Assembly (NCBI RefSeq): GCF_030252325.1
Contig: NZ_CP126981.1
Coordinates: forward strand, 1,798,001-1,862,000
Length of the DNA: 64,000 bases
Source: Candidatus Mycobacterium wuenschmannii
GTDB lineage: Bacteria; Actinomycetota; Actinomycetes; Mycobacteriales; Mycobacteriaceae
Reading direction: 5' to 3'
Shown here: positions 1-9,788 of the stretch, piece by piece
How the letters are laid out: the number at the start of each line of letters is the position of its first letter
Numbering within the stretch: the first letter of the stretch is position 1
Position numbers and translations under genes: made by a program
Notes under the pieces: generated by a model
What the model was told of the DNA's origin: nothing
The model's input: the letters and a program-made list of their open reading frames with translations, nothing else
The model's database searches: none

Positions 1-226
1 CGCGGCTGATCGCGACGATGTCGTCGCGGCGGGTGACCGCCCAGTAGCCGGTGTCGTTGGGGTCCGCCATCAGCGAGTCCTCGACCGGCGGATGCCAGCT
101 CACCGGCCGCGCGGCCCGCAGCTCCGCGAACGAGGTGTCGCGCTCCGCGGCGCTGGTCGACCAGAACGCGCGGGACGACAGGTCGAGGGCGTCGTAGGGA
201 CGCGGGGTGGCAGCCGTCGCTGTCAT
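1..226 (-). CDS. Cytochrome P450, N-terminal part (cut by window edge)
   Basis: Only the first 75 codons are present. The ATG at 224-226 is preceded on the minus strand by GGAGG (complement of 234-238) at 7-nt spacing, a good ribosome binding site. The visible residues fit the N-terminus of soluble bacterial P450s: an F-x-x-LR-x-x-x-PV-x-W-H segment, then WAVTRRDDIVAISR, the usual strand and helix entering the substrate-recognition region. The heme cysteine lies outside the window, so activity and substrate cannot be judged. The gene is divergent from the TetR regulator and shares its palindrome, which suggests that regulator controls it. I do not recall a P450 beside proB in M. tuberculosis, so this pair looks like accessory content. 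Confidence 0.82.
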   Translation of the reverse strand, partial: MTATAATPRPYDALDLSSRAFWSTSAAERDTSFAELRAARPVSWHPPVEDSLMADPNDTGYWAVTRRDDIVAISR

Positions 227-276
227 GGGAAATCCTCCATCGGATATGACGCGGGTCACAGTTTCGGAACACCGAC

Positions 277-313
277 GACACTAGGACTAGACATAGTGTC
301 TAGTCAAGGTGTC
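277..313. promoter_or_regulatory. Divergent P450/TetR operator, nested palindrome
   Basis: Positions 285-305 form a perfect inverted repeat with 9-bp arms (GACTAGACA / TGTCTAGTC) around TAG. The same centre (295) carries outer arms GACAC (277-281) and GTGTC (309-313). This fits an operator for a TetR dimer or pair of dimers. A -10-like TAGTGT for the P450 gene (complement of 278-283) lies inside the outer arm. A CATACT (313-318) lies 7 nt before the TetR ATG. The repeat is seen directly; its binding by the adjacent regulator is inferred. Confidence 0.75.
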
Positions 314-325
314 ATACTTGCTGCC

Positions 326-964
326 ATGCCGTCCGTGACCCGTAGGCCGCAAGCCAAGCGGCAGGAGCGCCGTGAGCAGATCGAGCGCCGACTGCTCGAC
401 GCCACCGAGCGATTGATGAGCGACGGCGCCAGCTTCACCGAGTTGAGCGTGGACCGGTTGTCGACCGAGGCCGGGATGTCGCGGGCCAACTTCTACATCT
501 ACTTCGAGGACAAGGGCGATCTACTGCGCCGGCTGGCCCAGCAGGTGTTCGGCGAGCTCGCCGACAGCGCCGAACTCTGGTGGGGCGTGGCGTGGCGGCA
601 CGACCCCGCCGACGTGCGCGCCGCTATGGCCGGCATCGTCGCCAGCTACCGACGCCACCAGTCCGTGCTGGTCGCGCTCAACGAGATGACCGGCTATGAC
701 CCGCAGGTGGCGGCGACCTACCGCGAACTGCTCACCGGTATCTCCGCGCGGCTCACGCGGGTCGTCGAGGACGGCCAGGCCGACGGGTCGATCCGCCCCG
801 AGCTACCCGCGGCCACCACGGCCAGCGCGCTGTGCTGGATGGTCGAGCGGGCCTGCCAGCAGAACCTGCCCAGCCGGCCACCGGCCTACGACGCCGAGCT
901 CACCACGTCGCTCACTGAAATTGCTTGGGCCGCGCTGTATTTGAAGCCGATCCCGAAGGACTAA
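326..964 (+). CDS. TetR/AcrR-family transcriptional regulator
   Basis: This 212-residue protein has a TetR-type helix-turn-helix at residues 18-65 ([12 protein letters not shown], then [19 protein letters not shown]). The C-terminal ligand domain broadly resembles EthR-type regulators. I chose the ATG at 326 because the helix-turn-helix starts soon after it, and because CATACT at 313-318 places a likely start site at or next to the ATG, giving a leaderless message. The reading frame stays open upstream to 92, but that stretch covers the P450 start and the operator. The operator overlaps the expected -35 region, so autorepression is likely. The stop overlaps the proB stop by 4 nt tail to tail. 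The ligand is unknown. Confidence 0.85.
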   Translation: MPSVTRRPQAKRQERREQIERRLLDATERLMSDGASFTELSVDRLSTEAGMSRANFYIYFEDKGDLLRRLAQQVFGELADSAELWWGVAWRHDPADVRAAMAGIVASYRRHQSVLVALNEMTGYDPQVAATYRELLTGISARLTRVVEDGQADGSIRPELPAATTASALCWMVERACQQNLPSRPPAYDAELTTSLTEIAWAALYLKPIPKD

Positions 965-2070
965 ACGGCGACCAGATCGTCGGCGTGCACTGCGGGCCGG
1001 CGCAACTCGGCGGGCAAGTCGGACGTCGACTTGCCGATCATGGTGGCGAGTTCTGCCGCGTCGTAGGCCACCACTCCGCGCGCCACCAACACCTCGCCGG
1101 GACCGTTCACGTCCACGACGTCGCCACCGTGAAAGCGACCCGACAGCGCGGTGATACCCGCGGGCAGCAGCGACCGTCGTTGTTCGACAACGGCATTCAC
1201 CGCGCCCTGATCCAGGGTCAGCACCCCGGCGGACTCGGCCGCATAGCGCACCCAGAAGCGGCGGGCCGACATTCGATTGGGACGCGGCGCGAACACGGTG
1301 CCCACCGAGGCGTCCACCAGCGCCTCCTCGGCATTGGCCGCGGCCGCCAGCAGCACCGGAACCCCAGCGTCGGCGGCCAGCAGCGCCGACGACAACTTGG
1401 ACGCCATGCCGCCGGTACCGAGGTGACTACCCTGCCCGGCGATCACGCCGTCCAGGTCGCCCGGCCCGGAAACCTCTGCGATGAAATGGCTTTCGTCGGA
1501 CTTGCGCGGGTCGGCATCGTAGAGGCCGTCGATGTCGCTGAGCAGGATCAGCGCGTCGGCACCGACCAGATGCGCGACCAGAGCCGAGAGGCGGTCGTTG
1601 TCGCCGAACCGGATCTCATTGGTGGCCACCGTATCGTTCTCGTTGACGATCGCCACCGCGTGCAGGGCGCGCAGCCGGTCAAGCGTGCGCTGAGCGTTGT
1701 TGTGCTGCACCCGCATCGAGACATCGTGCGCGGTCAGCAGGACCTGGCCGACGCTGCGCTGGTAGCGGCCGAACGCGGTGCTCCATGCGTTGACCAGCGC
1801 GACCTGACCGACGCTCGCCGCGGCCTGCTTGGTCGCCAGATCGGTGGGCCGCTTGCTCAATCCGAGCGGCTCGATGCCTGCGGCGATGGCGCCCGAGGAG
1901 ACGATGACGACGTCGGAGCCGGCCTTCATCCGCGCCTCGATGGCGTCGACGAGTCCGGCCAGTCGGGTGGCGTCGAACATGCCGGTGGGGGTGGTCAGGG
2001 CGGTGGTGCCGACCTTGACGACGACGCTGCGCGCGGTGCGAACCGCTTCGCGCGCAGAGCTATTCGCCAT
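961..2070 (-). CDS. proB: Glutamate 5-kinase
   Basis: ProB phosphorylates L-glutamate with ATP in the first step of proline synthesis. The 369-residue protein has the amino-acid kinase fold in its first 255 residues, with [10 protein letters not shown] near the start, [16 protein letters not shown] and the GTGGMASK loop. A C-terminal PUA domain (about 275-360) follows, as in full-length bacterial ProB. I chose the ATG at 2068-2070. A longer reading is open upstream, but it would extend far into obg. The start overlaps the obg 3' end by 11 nt, so translation is probably coupled. proA is not in the window. Confidence 0.95.
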   Translation of the reverse strand: MANSSAREAVRTARSVVVKVGTTALTTPTGMFDATRLAGLVDAIEARMKAGSDVVIVSSGAIAAGIEPLGLSKRPTDLATKQAAASVGQVALVNAWSTAFGRYQRSVGQVLLTAHDVSMRVQHNNAQRTLDRLRALHAVAIVNENDTVATNEIRFGDNDRLSALVAHLVGADALILLSDIDGLYDADPRKSDESHFIAEVSGPGDLDGVIAGQGSHLGTGGMASKLSSALLAADAGVPVLLAAAANAEEALVDASVGTVFAPRPNRMSARRFWVRYAAESAGVLTLDQGAVNAVVEQRRSLLPAGITALSGRFHGGDVVDVNGPGEVLVARGVVAYDAAELATMIGKSTSDLPAELRRPAVHADDLVAV

Positions 2071-3499
2071 GTTCGCGCCGCTGCTTACGCGCCGCCTTGC
2101 GCTCGTCGGCGCCGACCCGCTCATTGGTGTCCAGTCGGGTGTCCTCACCGCGCCTGGTCATCAGCGTGTCGACGCCGGCGGGTGTCTGCGGTTCCCAGTC
2201 GAACGTGACGTCGCCGATGGTGACCGCGCAGCCCGGACGGGCGCCGAGCTTCATCAGTTCGTCCTCGACACCGAGGCGCGCGAGCCGGTCGCCGAGATAA
2301 CCGACCGCCTCGTCGTTGTCGAAACTCGTTTGCGAGATCCACCGTTCGGGCCGGCGGCCGCGCACCACGAATCCGCCGTGCCCGTCAGACTCCACGGTGA
2401 AGCCGGACTCGTCGACCGGCACCGGCCGGATCACCGGTCGTCGCGGCACGACCTCCGGCTGGGCGGCCTGGTAGGCGGCCACCATGTCAGCCAGCCCGAA
2501 GATCAACGGCTGCAGCCCTTCTCGGGCCACGGTCGACACGATTAACACCGGCCAGCCACGCGCGGCCACCTCGTCGCGGACGAACTCCGCCATCTCACGG
2601 GCCTCGGGCACGTCGACCTTGTTGAGCACCACCGCACGCGGCCGCTCGACGAGATCGCCGAGCGTCGAATCCCCTTGCAGTGTCGGGGTATACGCGGCCA
2701 ACTCGGCCTCGAGTGCGTCGATGTCGGAGATCGGGTCGCGGCCCGGTTCGGCGGTCGCGCAGTCCACCACGTGCACCAGCACGGCGCATCGCTCGATGTG
2801 CCGCAGGAAGTCCAGGCCGAGGCCACGGCCCTGCGACGCACCGGGAATCAGGCCCGGCACGTCGGCGACCGTGAACGTCCGGTCCCCCGCCGACACCACA
2901 CCCAGGTTGGGCGCCAGCGTGGTGAACGGGTAGTCGGCGATCTTCGGCTTGGCCGCCGAAATCGTCGACACCAGTGAGGATTTGCCCGCGGATGGGAAAC
3001 CGATCAGGCCGACGTCGGCGACGGACTTGAGTTCGAGGGTGAAGTCACGCTCTTCGCCCTTCTCACCGAGCAAGGCGAAACCGGGCGCCTTACGGGCCCG
3101 AGATGCCAGCGCGGCGTTGCCCAGCCCGCCGCGCCCGCCGGCGGCGGCTTCGAACCGGGTGCCCGCGCCGACCAGGTCGGCGAGCATGCGGCCGTCTTCG
3201 TCGACGACGATCGTGCCGTCGGGAACCTTGATCTCGAGATCGGGCGCGGCCGCACCGGCGCGGTTACCGCCCATGCCCTGCTTGCCCGACGCCGCGACGA
3301 CGTGCGGATGGAAGTGGAAGTCGAGCAGCGTGTGTACCTGCGGGTCGACGACCAGCACGATGCTGCCGCCGCGACCGCCGTTACCGCCGTCGGGTCCGCC
3401 GAGCGGCTTGAACTTCTCGCGATGCACCGAGGCACAGCCGTTACCGCCGGAACCGGCGCGTGCATGGATGACGACCCGGTCGACGAACCGAGGAGCCAT
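2060..3499 (-). CDS. obg: Obg/CgtA GTPase, ribosome assembly
   Basis: Obg is a conserved GTPase that binds the large ribosomal subunit. The 479-residue protein has the glycine-rich Obg fold at residues 1-158 (GGNGGRGG repeats). The G domain follows: G1 GFPSAGKSS at about 166-174, switch segment [13 protein letters not shown]3 DVPGL at about 213-217 and G4 NKVD at about 294. The OCT domain occupies about 340-430, and a basic tail ([11 protein letters not shown]) ends the protein. It lies 86 nt downstream of rpmA, the usual rplU-rpmA-obg arrangement, and it overlaps proB. Confidence 0.97.
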   Translation of the reverse strand: MAPRFVDRVVIHARAGSGGNGCASVHREKFKPLGGPDGGNGGRGGSIVLVVDPQVHTLLDFHFHPHVVAASGKQGMGGNRAGAAAPDLEIKVPDGTIVVDEDGRMLADLVGAGTRFEAAAGGRGGLGNAALASRARKAPGFALLGEKGEERDFTLELKSVADVGLIGFPSAGKSSLVSTISAAKPKIADYPFTTLAPNLGVVSAGDRTFTVADVPGLIPGASQGRGLGLDFLRHIERCAVLVHVVDCATAEPGRDPISDIDALEAELAAYTPTLQGDSTLGDLVERPRAVVLNKVDVPEAREMAEFVRDEVAARGWPVLIVSTVAREGLQPLIFGLADMVAAYQAAQPEVVPRRPVIRPVPVDESGFTVESDGHGGFVVRGRRPERWISQTSFDNDEAVGYLGDRLARLGVEDELMKLGARPGCAVTIGDVTFDWEPQTPAGVDTLMTRRGEDTRLDTNERVGADERKAARKQRREHGE

Positions 3500-3585
3500 C
3501 GAAGAGTCCTTTCAACCGCTGAGAGTGAACCTACTGCGAAAAATCGGCCTCAACCGCGCAGTGGTTTCACACTCGCGATGCAGAC

Positions 3586-3849
3586 CTACTCCGGGGATCC
3601 GGCCAAGACGATGTTGACCGTCTTGCGGCCGCGCTTGACGCCGAACTGGACCGCGCCGGCCGCCTTGGCGAACAGCGTGTCGTCGCCGCCACGGCCGACG
3701 TTGACGCCGGGGTGGAAGTGCGTGCCGCGCTGGCGAACGATGATCTCGCCGGCCTTGACGACCTGGCCGCCGAAACGCTTCACGCCCAGCCGCTGCGAGT
3801 TGGAATCGCGGCCGTTACGTGAGCTGGAAGCGCCCTTTTTGTGTGCCAT
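3586..3849 (-). CDS. rpmA: 50S ribosomal protein L27
   Basis: This 87-residue protein starts [16 protein letters not shown], the typical N-terminus of L27, which reaches toward the peptidyl transferase centre. The conserved [10 protein letters not shown] and GTHFHPG segments are present. It lies 12 nt downstream of rplU and is almost certainly co-transcribed with it. There is no N-terminal extension of the type cleaved in Firmicutes. Confidence 0.98.
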   Translation of the reverse strand: MAHKKGASSSRNGRDSNSQRLGVKRFGGQVVKAGEIIVRQRGTHFHPGVNVGRGGDDTLFAKAAGAVQFGVKRGRKTVNIVLAGSPE

Positions 3850-3861
3850 GTCTGTCGCCTC

Positions 3862-4173
3862 CTACTTGATTCCGGTGACCTTCAGGACCGTCACCTGCTG
3901 ACGGTGACCCTGACGCTTGTGGTAGCCGGTCTTGTTCTTGAACTTGTGGATGCGGATCTTCGGGCCCTTGGTGTGCTCGAGCACCTCGCCGGTGACGGCG
4001 ACCTTGGCCAGCTTGGTGGCGTCGGTGGTGACGGTCGCGCCGTCGACGACCAGGGCGACCGGCAGCGACACATTCGCGCCCGGCTCCGAGTCGAGTTTCT
4101 CGACCTTGACGACGTCACCAACGGCAACTTTGTACTGCTTACCGCCGGTCTTGACGATTGCGTAGGTCGCCAT
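3862..4173 (-). CDS. rplU: 50S ribosomal protein L21
   Basis: This 103-residue protein has the L21 signature: [13 protein letters not shown] at the N-terminus and [20 protein letters not shown] near the C-terminus. It is the first gene of the rplU-rpmA-obg-proB run. AGAGGTAG lies upstream of the ATG. A well-spaced promoter is seen at 4298-4327. Confidence 0.98.
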   Translation of the reverse strand: MATYAIVKTGGKQYKVAVGDVVKVEKLDSEPGANVSLPVALVVDGATVTTDATKLAKVAVTGEVLEHTKGPKIRIHKFKNKTGYHKRQGHRQQVTVLKVTGIK

Positions 4174-4297
4174 GGTTACGTCTACCTCTTCTTGTTCTCA
4201 CGGGCGTCGCGCAGCGAAAACCTGCGCGGGCTTGTCGGGGGGTGTCGGCCACGCACTTTCCAGCAGGCTGGTCGTACGGCCTGGCGACAACTGGTCC

Positions 4298-4327
4298 AGG
4301 GTACGTGACCAGCGGGTACAGGGTCAA
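4298..4327 (-). promoter_or_regulatory. Promoter for rplU-rpmA-obg-proB
   Basis: On the minus strand TTGACC (complement of 4322-4327) is followed after 18 nt by TACCCT (complement of 4298-4303). These match mycobacterial SigA-type -35 and TANNNT -10 elements. The start site would be near 4291, giving an rplU leader of about 118 nt. The rest of the 226-bp gap between rne and rplU holds nothing I can identify. Confidence 0.6.
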
Positions 4328-4399
4328 ACCGGCCGATCAGTCCGCCCTGCGACGATGCGGTTCGCGCGACGAACCGAGGAGAAGCAGGGCGTATTGGGC

Positions 4400-7195
4400 T
4401 TAGTGGGTCGGTGGCCCGGCCGGTCGGGCCGCTGCCCGACGCCGCCGAGGACGCTCGGATGCCGCGGCGACCTGCTGGTCGTCCTCGTCCTCGTCGTCGT
4501 CGTCGCTGTCCTCGAAGTCATCGTCGTCTTCGTCGTCCTCGTCGTCGTCCAGCTCGTCGTCATCGTCGAGATCGTCGTCATCGTCGTCGAGGTCGACCTG
4601 GTCGGCGTCGTCATCCGAGTCCTCGTCGTCGCCGTCGTCGAAGTCGTCGTCGTCGAGGTCTTCCTCGACGGTCTCAGTGGCGACCTGCTTCTTCAGCTGC
4701 TCGTCGGCTTCAGCGTCGGTCGCGGACTGATCGGCGGCGACGTTGTCGGTGTCCTCGGCGGGCGCGGACTCGTCGTCCTCGTGATGACCACCGTTGGCCG
4801 CGGCCATCGCCTTGAACATCGGGTGCTCGCCCTGCGGATGAGCGGGCACGGTCGCGACCGGCGTCTCCTCGGTCTTGCCCTTCTTGGACCGTCGACCGCG
4901 CCGGCCGCCACCGGACTCGGACTTGCGACCGGTCGCGGGTGCCGAGTCGACGGGGTCCGCGTGCAGCATGATGCCGCGCCCGGAGCAGTGCGGACAGGTC
5001 GTGGAGAAGGCCTCGACCAGCCCAGTGCCCAGCCGCTTGCGGGTGAGTTGCACCAGCCCCAGCGAGGTGACCTCGGAGACCTGGTGACGGGTGCGGTCGC
5101 GGGCCAGGGCCTCGGTCAGTCGCCGCAACACCAGGTCGCGGTTGGACTCCAGGACCATGTCGATGAAGTCGATGACCACGATGCCGCCGATGTCGCGCAG
5201 TCGCAGTTGCCGCACGGTCTCCTCGGCGGCTTCGAGGTTGTTCTTGGTGACGGTCTGTTCGAGGTTGCCGCCGGAGCCGGTGAATTTTCCGGTGTTGACG
5301 TCGACGATCGTCATCGCCTCGGTGCGGTCGATGACCAAGGTGCCGCCGGACGGCAGCCACACCTTGCGGTCCATCGCCTTGGCCAGTTGCTCGTCGATGC
5401 GGTGCACCGCGAACACGTCCGGACCGTCGTCGGCCGGCTGCTCGTACTTGTTCAGCTTTGAAACAAGCTCGGGCGCAACCGAACTCACGTAGTCGTTGAT
5501 GGTGGTCCAGGCGTCCTCACCGGAGACGACCAACTTGGCGAAGTCTTCGTTGAACAGGTCGCGGATCACCTTGACCAGCACGTCGGGCTCTTCGTAGAGC
5601 GCGACGGCGGCGCCGGCAGCCTTCTCCTTGGTCGTCTGGGCGCGTTCGGCGATCTCGGTCCAGCGCTCCTGCAGGCGGTTGACGTCGGAGCGGATGTCGT
5701 CCTCTTTGACGCCCTCGGAGGCGGTTCGGATGATCACGCCGGCGTCGGACGGGACGACCTCTTTGAGGATCTCCTTGAGCCGCTGGCGTTCGGTGTCGGG
5801 CAGTTTGCGGCTGATGCCGGTCGACGACGCACCCGGCACGTACACCAGGTAGCGGCCGGCCAGCGACACCTGGGTGGTCAGGCGCGCGCCCTTGTGGCCG
5901 ATCGGATCCTTGCTGACCTGCACGACGACGTAGTCGCCCGGCTTGAGCGCCTGCTCGATCTTGCGGTTGGACCCGCCGAGGCCGGCGGCCTCCCAGTTCA
6001 CCTCACCGGCATAGAGCACACCGTTGCGGCCGCGGCCGATGTCGACGAACGCCGCCTCCATCGAGGGCAGGACGTTCTGCACGATGCCCAGGTAGATGTT
6101 GCCGACCAGGGACGCCGAGGCCGCGCTGGTGACGAAGTGTTCGACGACGATGCCGTCCTCGAGCACCGCGATCTGGGTGTAGCGGCTGCCGGGGTGCGGC
6201 GGCTCGGTGCGCACCTTGTCGCGGACGACCATCACCCGCTCGACCGCTTCGCGGCGGGCGAGGAACTCGGCTTCGGTCAGGACCGGCGGGCGGCGACGAC
6301 CGGCGTCGCGCCCGTCGCGGCGGCGCTGGCGTTTGGCCTCGAGACGCGTCGAGCCGTCGATGCCCTGGATCTCGTTGTTGTCGGACTGCTTCTTGGCCCG
6401 CGGCGACCGTTCATGCACGACGGTGTTGGGCGGGTCGTCGGGCGACGAGTTTTCGGCGTCACCGTCGTCTCCTGCGCCGGACTTGCGGCGCCGGCGGCGA
6501 CGGCGGCGCTTGGTGGCCCCGTCACCCGAGCCGTTGTCGTCATCGCTGGAATCCGAGTCGTCGCTGTCGTCGTCGGAGTCGTCGTTTCCGTCGTCGGAAT
6601 CGTCGTCACCGGACTTGTCCGATTTTCCGCCCTCACCGTTCTCGGCGCCGTTCTGCTCGCCCCGGCCCCGGCCACGGCCGCGGCGTCCGCGGCGACGCCG
6701 GCGGTTGGCCGGGCGGTCGGACTGCTCGTCGTCGGAGTCATCGTCCGAATCGTCGTCGTCGTCATCGTCATCGGTGTCGTCGGCGTCGTCGGCGACCGGC
6801 TTCTCGACCTTCTTCGGCGGGGCCTCGACCCGTTCCACCGGCTGAGGCGCCACGAACAGCGGCATGTATTCCGGACGGTCGGCCGGCGGGGCCTCCAACA
6901 GCAGCCGCGACTCGGGTTCCGCCGCCTCGCCGGACACCTCCGCCTCGGCCGTCGCGACCGACGCAGGGGCCGCCGGCGCGTTGGCCAGCAGGTCGCGAAC
7001 GCGGACCGCGTCGACGCGCTCAACGGTGGAATGGGCGCTGCGCACCCGGCCGTCGAGTTCGATCAGCGCGTCGAGAACCTGCCTGCTGGTGGTTCCGAGC
7101 GCTCGAGCCAGTGAATGAACCCTCAACCGCTCAGGCAGGTCTTCTGCCTGAGCTGACGCTTCGGGGACTGCTGAGAATGGGCCACCGTCTGTCAC
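4400..7195 (-). CDS. rne: Ribonuclease E/G
   Basis: RNase E is the main endoribonuclease for mRNA decay and rRNA processing in mycobacteria. The 931-residue protein carries the catalytic core in its middle. An S1 domain comes at about 330-420 (GSRYTQIAVLEDGIVVEHFV). The DNase I-like region follows, with catalytic aspartates in VIDRTEAMTIVDVNTGKF and IGGIVVIDFIDM, then the zinc-link CPHCSGRG near 740. Long disordered arms flank the core: an acidic and arginine-rich N-terminal arm (about 140-290) and a C-terminal tail of nearly pure Asp/Glu tracts. This mycobacterial layout places the core between two scaffold arms. The Asp tracts make the DNA at 4480-4680, 6540-6620 and 6720-6790 repetitive. 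Confidence 0.96.
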   Translation of the reverse strand: MTDGGPFSAVPEASAQAEDLPERLRVHSLARALGTTSRQVLDALIELDGRVRSAHSTVERVDAVRVRDLLANAPAAPASVATAEAEVSGEAAEPESRLLLEAPPADRPEYMPLFVAPQPVERVEAPPKKVEKPVADDADDTDDDDDDDDSDDDSDDEQSDRPANRRRRRGRRGRGRGRGEQNGAENGEGGKSDKSGDDDSDDGNDDSDDDSDDSDSSDDDNGSGDGATKRRRRRRRRKSGAGDDGDAENSSPDDPPNTVVHERSPRAKKQSDNNEIQGIDGSTRLEAKRQRRRDGRDAGRRRPPVLTEAEFLARREAVERVMVVRDKVRTEPPHPGSRYTQIAVLEDGIVVEHFVTSAASASLVGNIYLGIVQNVLPSMEAAFVDIGRGRNGVLYAGEVNWEAAGLGGSNRKIEQALKPGDYVVVQVSKDPIGHKGARLTTQVSLAGRYLVYVPGASSTGISRKLPDTERQRLKEILKEVVPSDAGVIIRTASEGVKEDDIRSDVNRLQERWTEIAERAQTTKEKAAGAAVALYEEPDVLVKVIRDLFNEDFAKLVVSGEDAWTTINDYVSSVAPELVSKLNKYEQPADDGPDVFAVHRIDEQLAKAMDRKVWLPSGGTLVIDRTEAMTIVDVNTGKFTGSGGNLEQTVTKNNLEAAEETVRQLRLRDIGGIVVIDFIDMVLESNRDLVLRRLTEALARDRTRHQVSEVTSLGLVQLTRKRLGTGLVEAFSTTCPHCSGRGIMLHADPVDSAPATGRKSESGGGRRGRRSKKGKTEETPVATVPAHPQGEHPMFKAMAAANGGHHEDDESAPAEDTDNVAADQSATDAEADEQLKKQVATETVEEDLDDDDFDDGDDEDSDDDADQVDLDDDDDDLDDDDELDDDEDDEDDDDFEDSDDDDEDEDDQQVAAASERPRRRRAAARPAGPPTH

Positions 7196-7497
7196 GTATT
7201 CTCCTCAAGCCCCCGGGCGCGTCTGAGTCGACGCGGCCACGCGAGGGCTTCGCTATGTACCCGGGTCACTTTCTCCCGGGCTTGTGATGGTCTTGCCCCG
7301 AGCAGTTCGGGTCGAACACACTCGGTGCCGGTCTGAATGATGGCTGGACAGCCGCGCCGCGGGTCTGCGGTGGTCGCGCTTGTCAAAGTCTTCATTCGGG
7401 CGTCTGTCGACGTTCCTAAGCCGGTCCGGCGACGTTCACCCGTCTAGCAGTATCCCATACCCATGTACCGGGTCGGACCAAGTGCGCCGAGCTGTTA
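7196..7497 (-). promoter_or_regulatory. Long rne leader with upstream promoter
   Basis: This 302-bp gap between ndk and rne contains no credible gene. On the minus strand GATACT (complement of 7449-7454) is preceded at 17 nt by TCCGAC (complement of 7472-7477), a plausible SigA promoter. The start site near 7442 would give rne a leader of roughly 245 nt. I recall that M. smegmatis rne also has a leader of over 200 nt. The gap also contains a promoter-distal GC-rich part with short inverted repeats around 7230-7290. Confidence 0.5.
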
Positions 7498-7908
7498 TCA
7501 AGCGTGGGCGAACCAGAGCGCGATCTCGCGCTCCGCGGACTCCGGCGAGTCCGAGCCGTGCACCAGGTTGTACTGCGTTTCCAGCCCGAAGTCGCCGCGG
7601 ATGGTGCCGGGCAGAGCCTTCTCGACCGGGTCGGTTCCGCCCGCGAGCTGCCGGATCGCGGCGATCGCCCGTGGGCCTTCGATAATTGCCGCTACCAGCG
7701 GCGATGACGTGATGAACTCCACCAGCGAGCCGAAGAACGGCTTGCCGTCATGCTCGGCGTAGTGGCTTTTGGCCAGCTTCTCGCTGACGGTCCGCAGTTC
7801 GAGGGCCGCAATGGTCAGGCCCTTGCGTTCGACGCGGCCGAGAATCTCGCCGACCAGGCGACGCTCGACACCATCGGGCTTGATCAACAGCAAGGTCCGC
7901 TCAGTCAC
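7498..7908 (-). CDS. ndk: Nucleoside diphosphate kinase
   Basis: Ndk transfers the gamma phosphate between nucleoside triphosphates and diphosphates through a phospho-histidine. The 136-residue protein starts [22 protein letters not shown] and contains the active-site histidine near residue 117 in [12 protein letters not shown]. Length and motifs are those of the family. It lies downstream of the DUF4233 gene on the same strand with an 18-nt gap. Confidence 0.97.
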   Translation of the reverse strand: MTERTLLLIKPDGVERRLVGEILGRVERKGLTIAALELRTVSEKLAKSHYAEHDGKPFFGSLVEFITSSPLVAAIIEGPRAIAAIRQLAGGTDPVEKALPGTIRGDFGLETQYNLVHGSDSPESAEREIALWFAHA

Positions 7909-7926
7909 GGCGCACAGCGTAGCCGA

Positions 7927-8331
7927 TCATTCCGGCGGGCCGTCCTGACCGGGAAGCAGCCCCAGTCGCTCCCGCCGCAGAACCTCCGAGCGCACGTAGA
8001 AGATCAGCGCCCACACCCCGGCGAAGATCAGGCCGATGACGCCGACACCCGGATAGACGGCGAAGCCGAAGATCGGGATCAGCTGCACCGCGAGGTCCGC
8101 CCAGATCGCCCACGGCCGGCCCTGCACTCCGGCCAGGCCGATCAGGATCGCCGCCAGCCCCAGCAGATAGGTCAGCGCGCCGGAGTTCAGGCCACCGCCG
8201 ACCGCACCGACCACCGGCAACGCGAGCAGCACCACGATGGCCTCCAGGACCAGCGTTCCCGCCGTGACGCCGCGAAAGCTCTTCCACGGATCGGGTTTTC
8301 GCGCTCCAGAGGGCTCGGTGGGGGTACTCAT
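7927..8331 (-). CDS. DUF4233 small membrane protein
   Basis: This 134-residue protein corresponds to Rv2446c of M. tuberculosis. It has a polar N-terminus ([19 protein letters not shown]) followed by about four hydrophobic segments, including LVLEAIVVLLALPVVGAV and GVIGLIFAGVWALIFYV, so it should be an integral membrane protein. Its function is not known. The ATG overlaps the folC stop by 4 nt (ATGA), so the two are translationally coupled. Placement between folC and ndk is conserved in mycobacteria. Confidence 0.88.
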   Translation of the reverse strand: MSTPTEPSGARKPDPWKSFRGVTAGTLVLEAIVVLLALPVVGAVGGGLNSGALTYLLGLAAILIGLAGVQGRPWAIWADLAVQLIPIFGFAVYPGVGVIGLIFAGVWALIFYVRSEVLRRERLGLLPGQDGPPE

Positions 8332-9788
8332 GCGGGATCACGCCCGAACAGCGTGCGCGCGGCGCCGGCGGTGACGACCGAACCGGTGATCACGATGCCG
8401 GTTCCGGAGAACGACTCGTCCTCGGCATCGGCGTCGTCGACCAGCGCGGTGGCGGCGTCGATGGCGTCGCGCAGATTCTCGGCGGTGATCACCCGGTCGG
8501 GCCCGAAATACTGCTCGGCGGCCTGCGCCAGCCCTTCGACGTCCATGGCGCGGGGAGATCCGTTGTGGGTGACAACAATTCGATCGAACACCGGCTCCAG
8601 CGCCGCCAGAATGCCGGCGACGTCCTTGTCTCCCATCACGCTGACGACGCCGACCAGAAACCGGAAGTCGAATTCCTCGGCCAGGGTCTGGGCCAGCGCG
8701 GCCGCTCCGGCGGGATTGTGCGCGGCGTCGACGAAGACCGTCGGCGCACTGCGCATCCGTTCCAGCCGCCCCGGGCTGCTCGCGGCGGCGAATCCGGCAC
8801 GCACCGCGTCGATGTCGAGCTGACGCTGCGGGCCCGCACCGAAGAACGCCTCGACCGCCGCCAGCGCGATCGCCGCATTGTGGGCCTGGTGTTCGCCGTG
8901 CAGCGGCAGGAACACCTCGGAATACACCCCGCCGAGGCCCTGCAATTCCAACAGTTGGCCCCCGATCGCGACCTGCCGGCTCAGCACCGCGAACTCCGAA
9001 TCCTCGCGCGCCACAGCGGCGTCCGCGCGCACGGTCTCCGCCAGCACCACCTCCATGGCCTCCGGCACCTGCCGCCCGATGATCGCCACGGTGTCCGGGG
9101 CACCGTCCTCAGCGCGGTGGATGATGCCGGCCTTCTCGCCCGCGATTCCCGCGATGTCGTCGCCGAGGTACTCGACGTGGTCGACGCTGATCGGGGTGAT
9201 CACGGCAACCGGTGCGTCGATCACGTTCGTGGCGTCCCAGCGCCCGCCCAGGCCGACCTCGATGACGGCCACTTCGATCGGCGCGTCGGCGAACGCCGCG
9301 AAGGCCATCGCGGTGAGCACCTCGAACTTGCTCATCGCCGGGCCGCCGCCCGCCTCCGACTGCTGATCGATCATCTGGATGAACGGCTCGAGTTCGGTGT
9401 AGGTCGACACGTATGTGGCTGGGCTGATGGGCTTTCCATCGATAGCGATGCGTTCGACCGCCGACTGCAGGTGTGGGCTGGTGGTACGTCCGGTGCGCCG
9501 TTGCAGCGCGGTCAGCAGCGCGTCGACCATCCGGGCCACCGAGGTCTTGCCGTTGGTGCCGGCGATGTGGATCGCCGGATAGGTGCGCTGCGGCGAGCCG
9601 AGCAGATCCATCAGCGCCGAGATCCGATCCAGGCTGGGCTCGATCTTGGTCTCCGGCCAGCGCTGGTCGAGCAGGTGCTCGACCTGCAGCAGCGCCGCGA
9701 TCTCGTCGGGTGTCGGAGCGGCGTCGACGGGCTGCGGCTCGCCTACGTCGTCGTAGTCGTCGGGTTCGGGTTCGGGTTCCAGGATCAC
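8328..9788 (-). CDS. folC: Folylpolyglutamate/dihydrofolate synthase
   Basis: FolC adds glutamate to folates and, in many bacteria, to dihydropteroate. The 486-residue protein has the Mur-ligase-type P-loop GTNGKTS at about residues 77-83, the central domain segment [15 protein letters not shown], and the C-terminal domain with [16 protein letters not shown]. The start is GTG at 9786-9788, overlapping the valS stop by 4 nt. The first 25 residues are acidic and proline-rich and precede the conserved fold. Confidence 0.95.
   Translation of the reverse strand: MILEPEPEPDDYDDVGEPQPVDAAPTPDEIAALLQVEHLLDQRWPETKIEPSLDRISALMDLLGSPQRTYPAIHIAGTNGKTSVARMVDALLTALQRRTGRTTSPHLQSAVERIAIDGKPISPATYVSTYTELEPFIQMIDQQSEAGGGPAMSKFEVLTAMAFAAFADAPIEVAVIEVGLGGRWDATNVIDAPVAVITPISVDHVEYLGDDIAGIAGEKAGIIHRAEDGAPDTVAIIGRQVPEAMEVVLAETVRADAAVAREDSEFAVLSRQVAIGGQLLELQGLGGVYSEVFLPLHGEHQAHNAAIALAAVEAFFGAGPQRQLDIDAVRAGFAAASSPGRLERMRSAPTVFVDAAHNPAGAAALAQTLAEEFDFRFLVGVVSVMGDKDVAGILAALEPVFDRIVVTHNGSPRAMDVEGLAQAAEQYFGPDRVITAENLRDAIDAATALVDDADAEDESFSGTGIVITGSVVTAGAARTLFGRDPA

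Noticed and set aside
92..325. Longer N-terminus for the TetR regulator
   Set aside because: It would cover the P450 start and the palindromic operator, and the added residues have no relation to TetR proteins.
4480..6790. Short tandem repeats with a regulatory role in rne
   Set aside because: The GTC/GAC repetition encodes Asp tracts in the disordered arms of RNase E and needs no other explanation.
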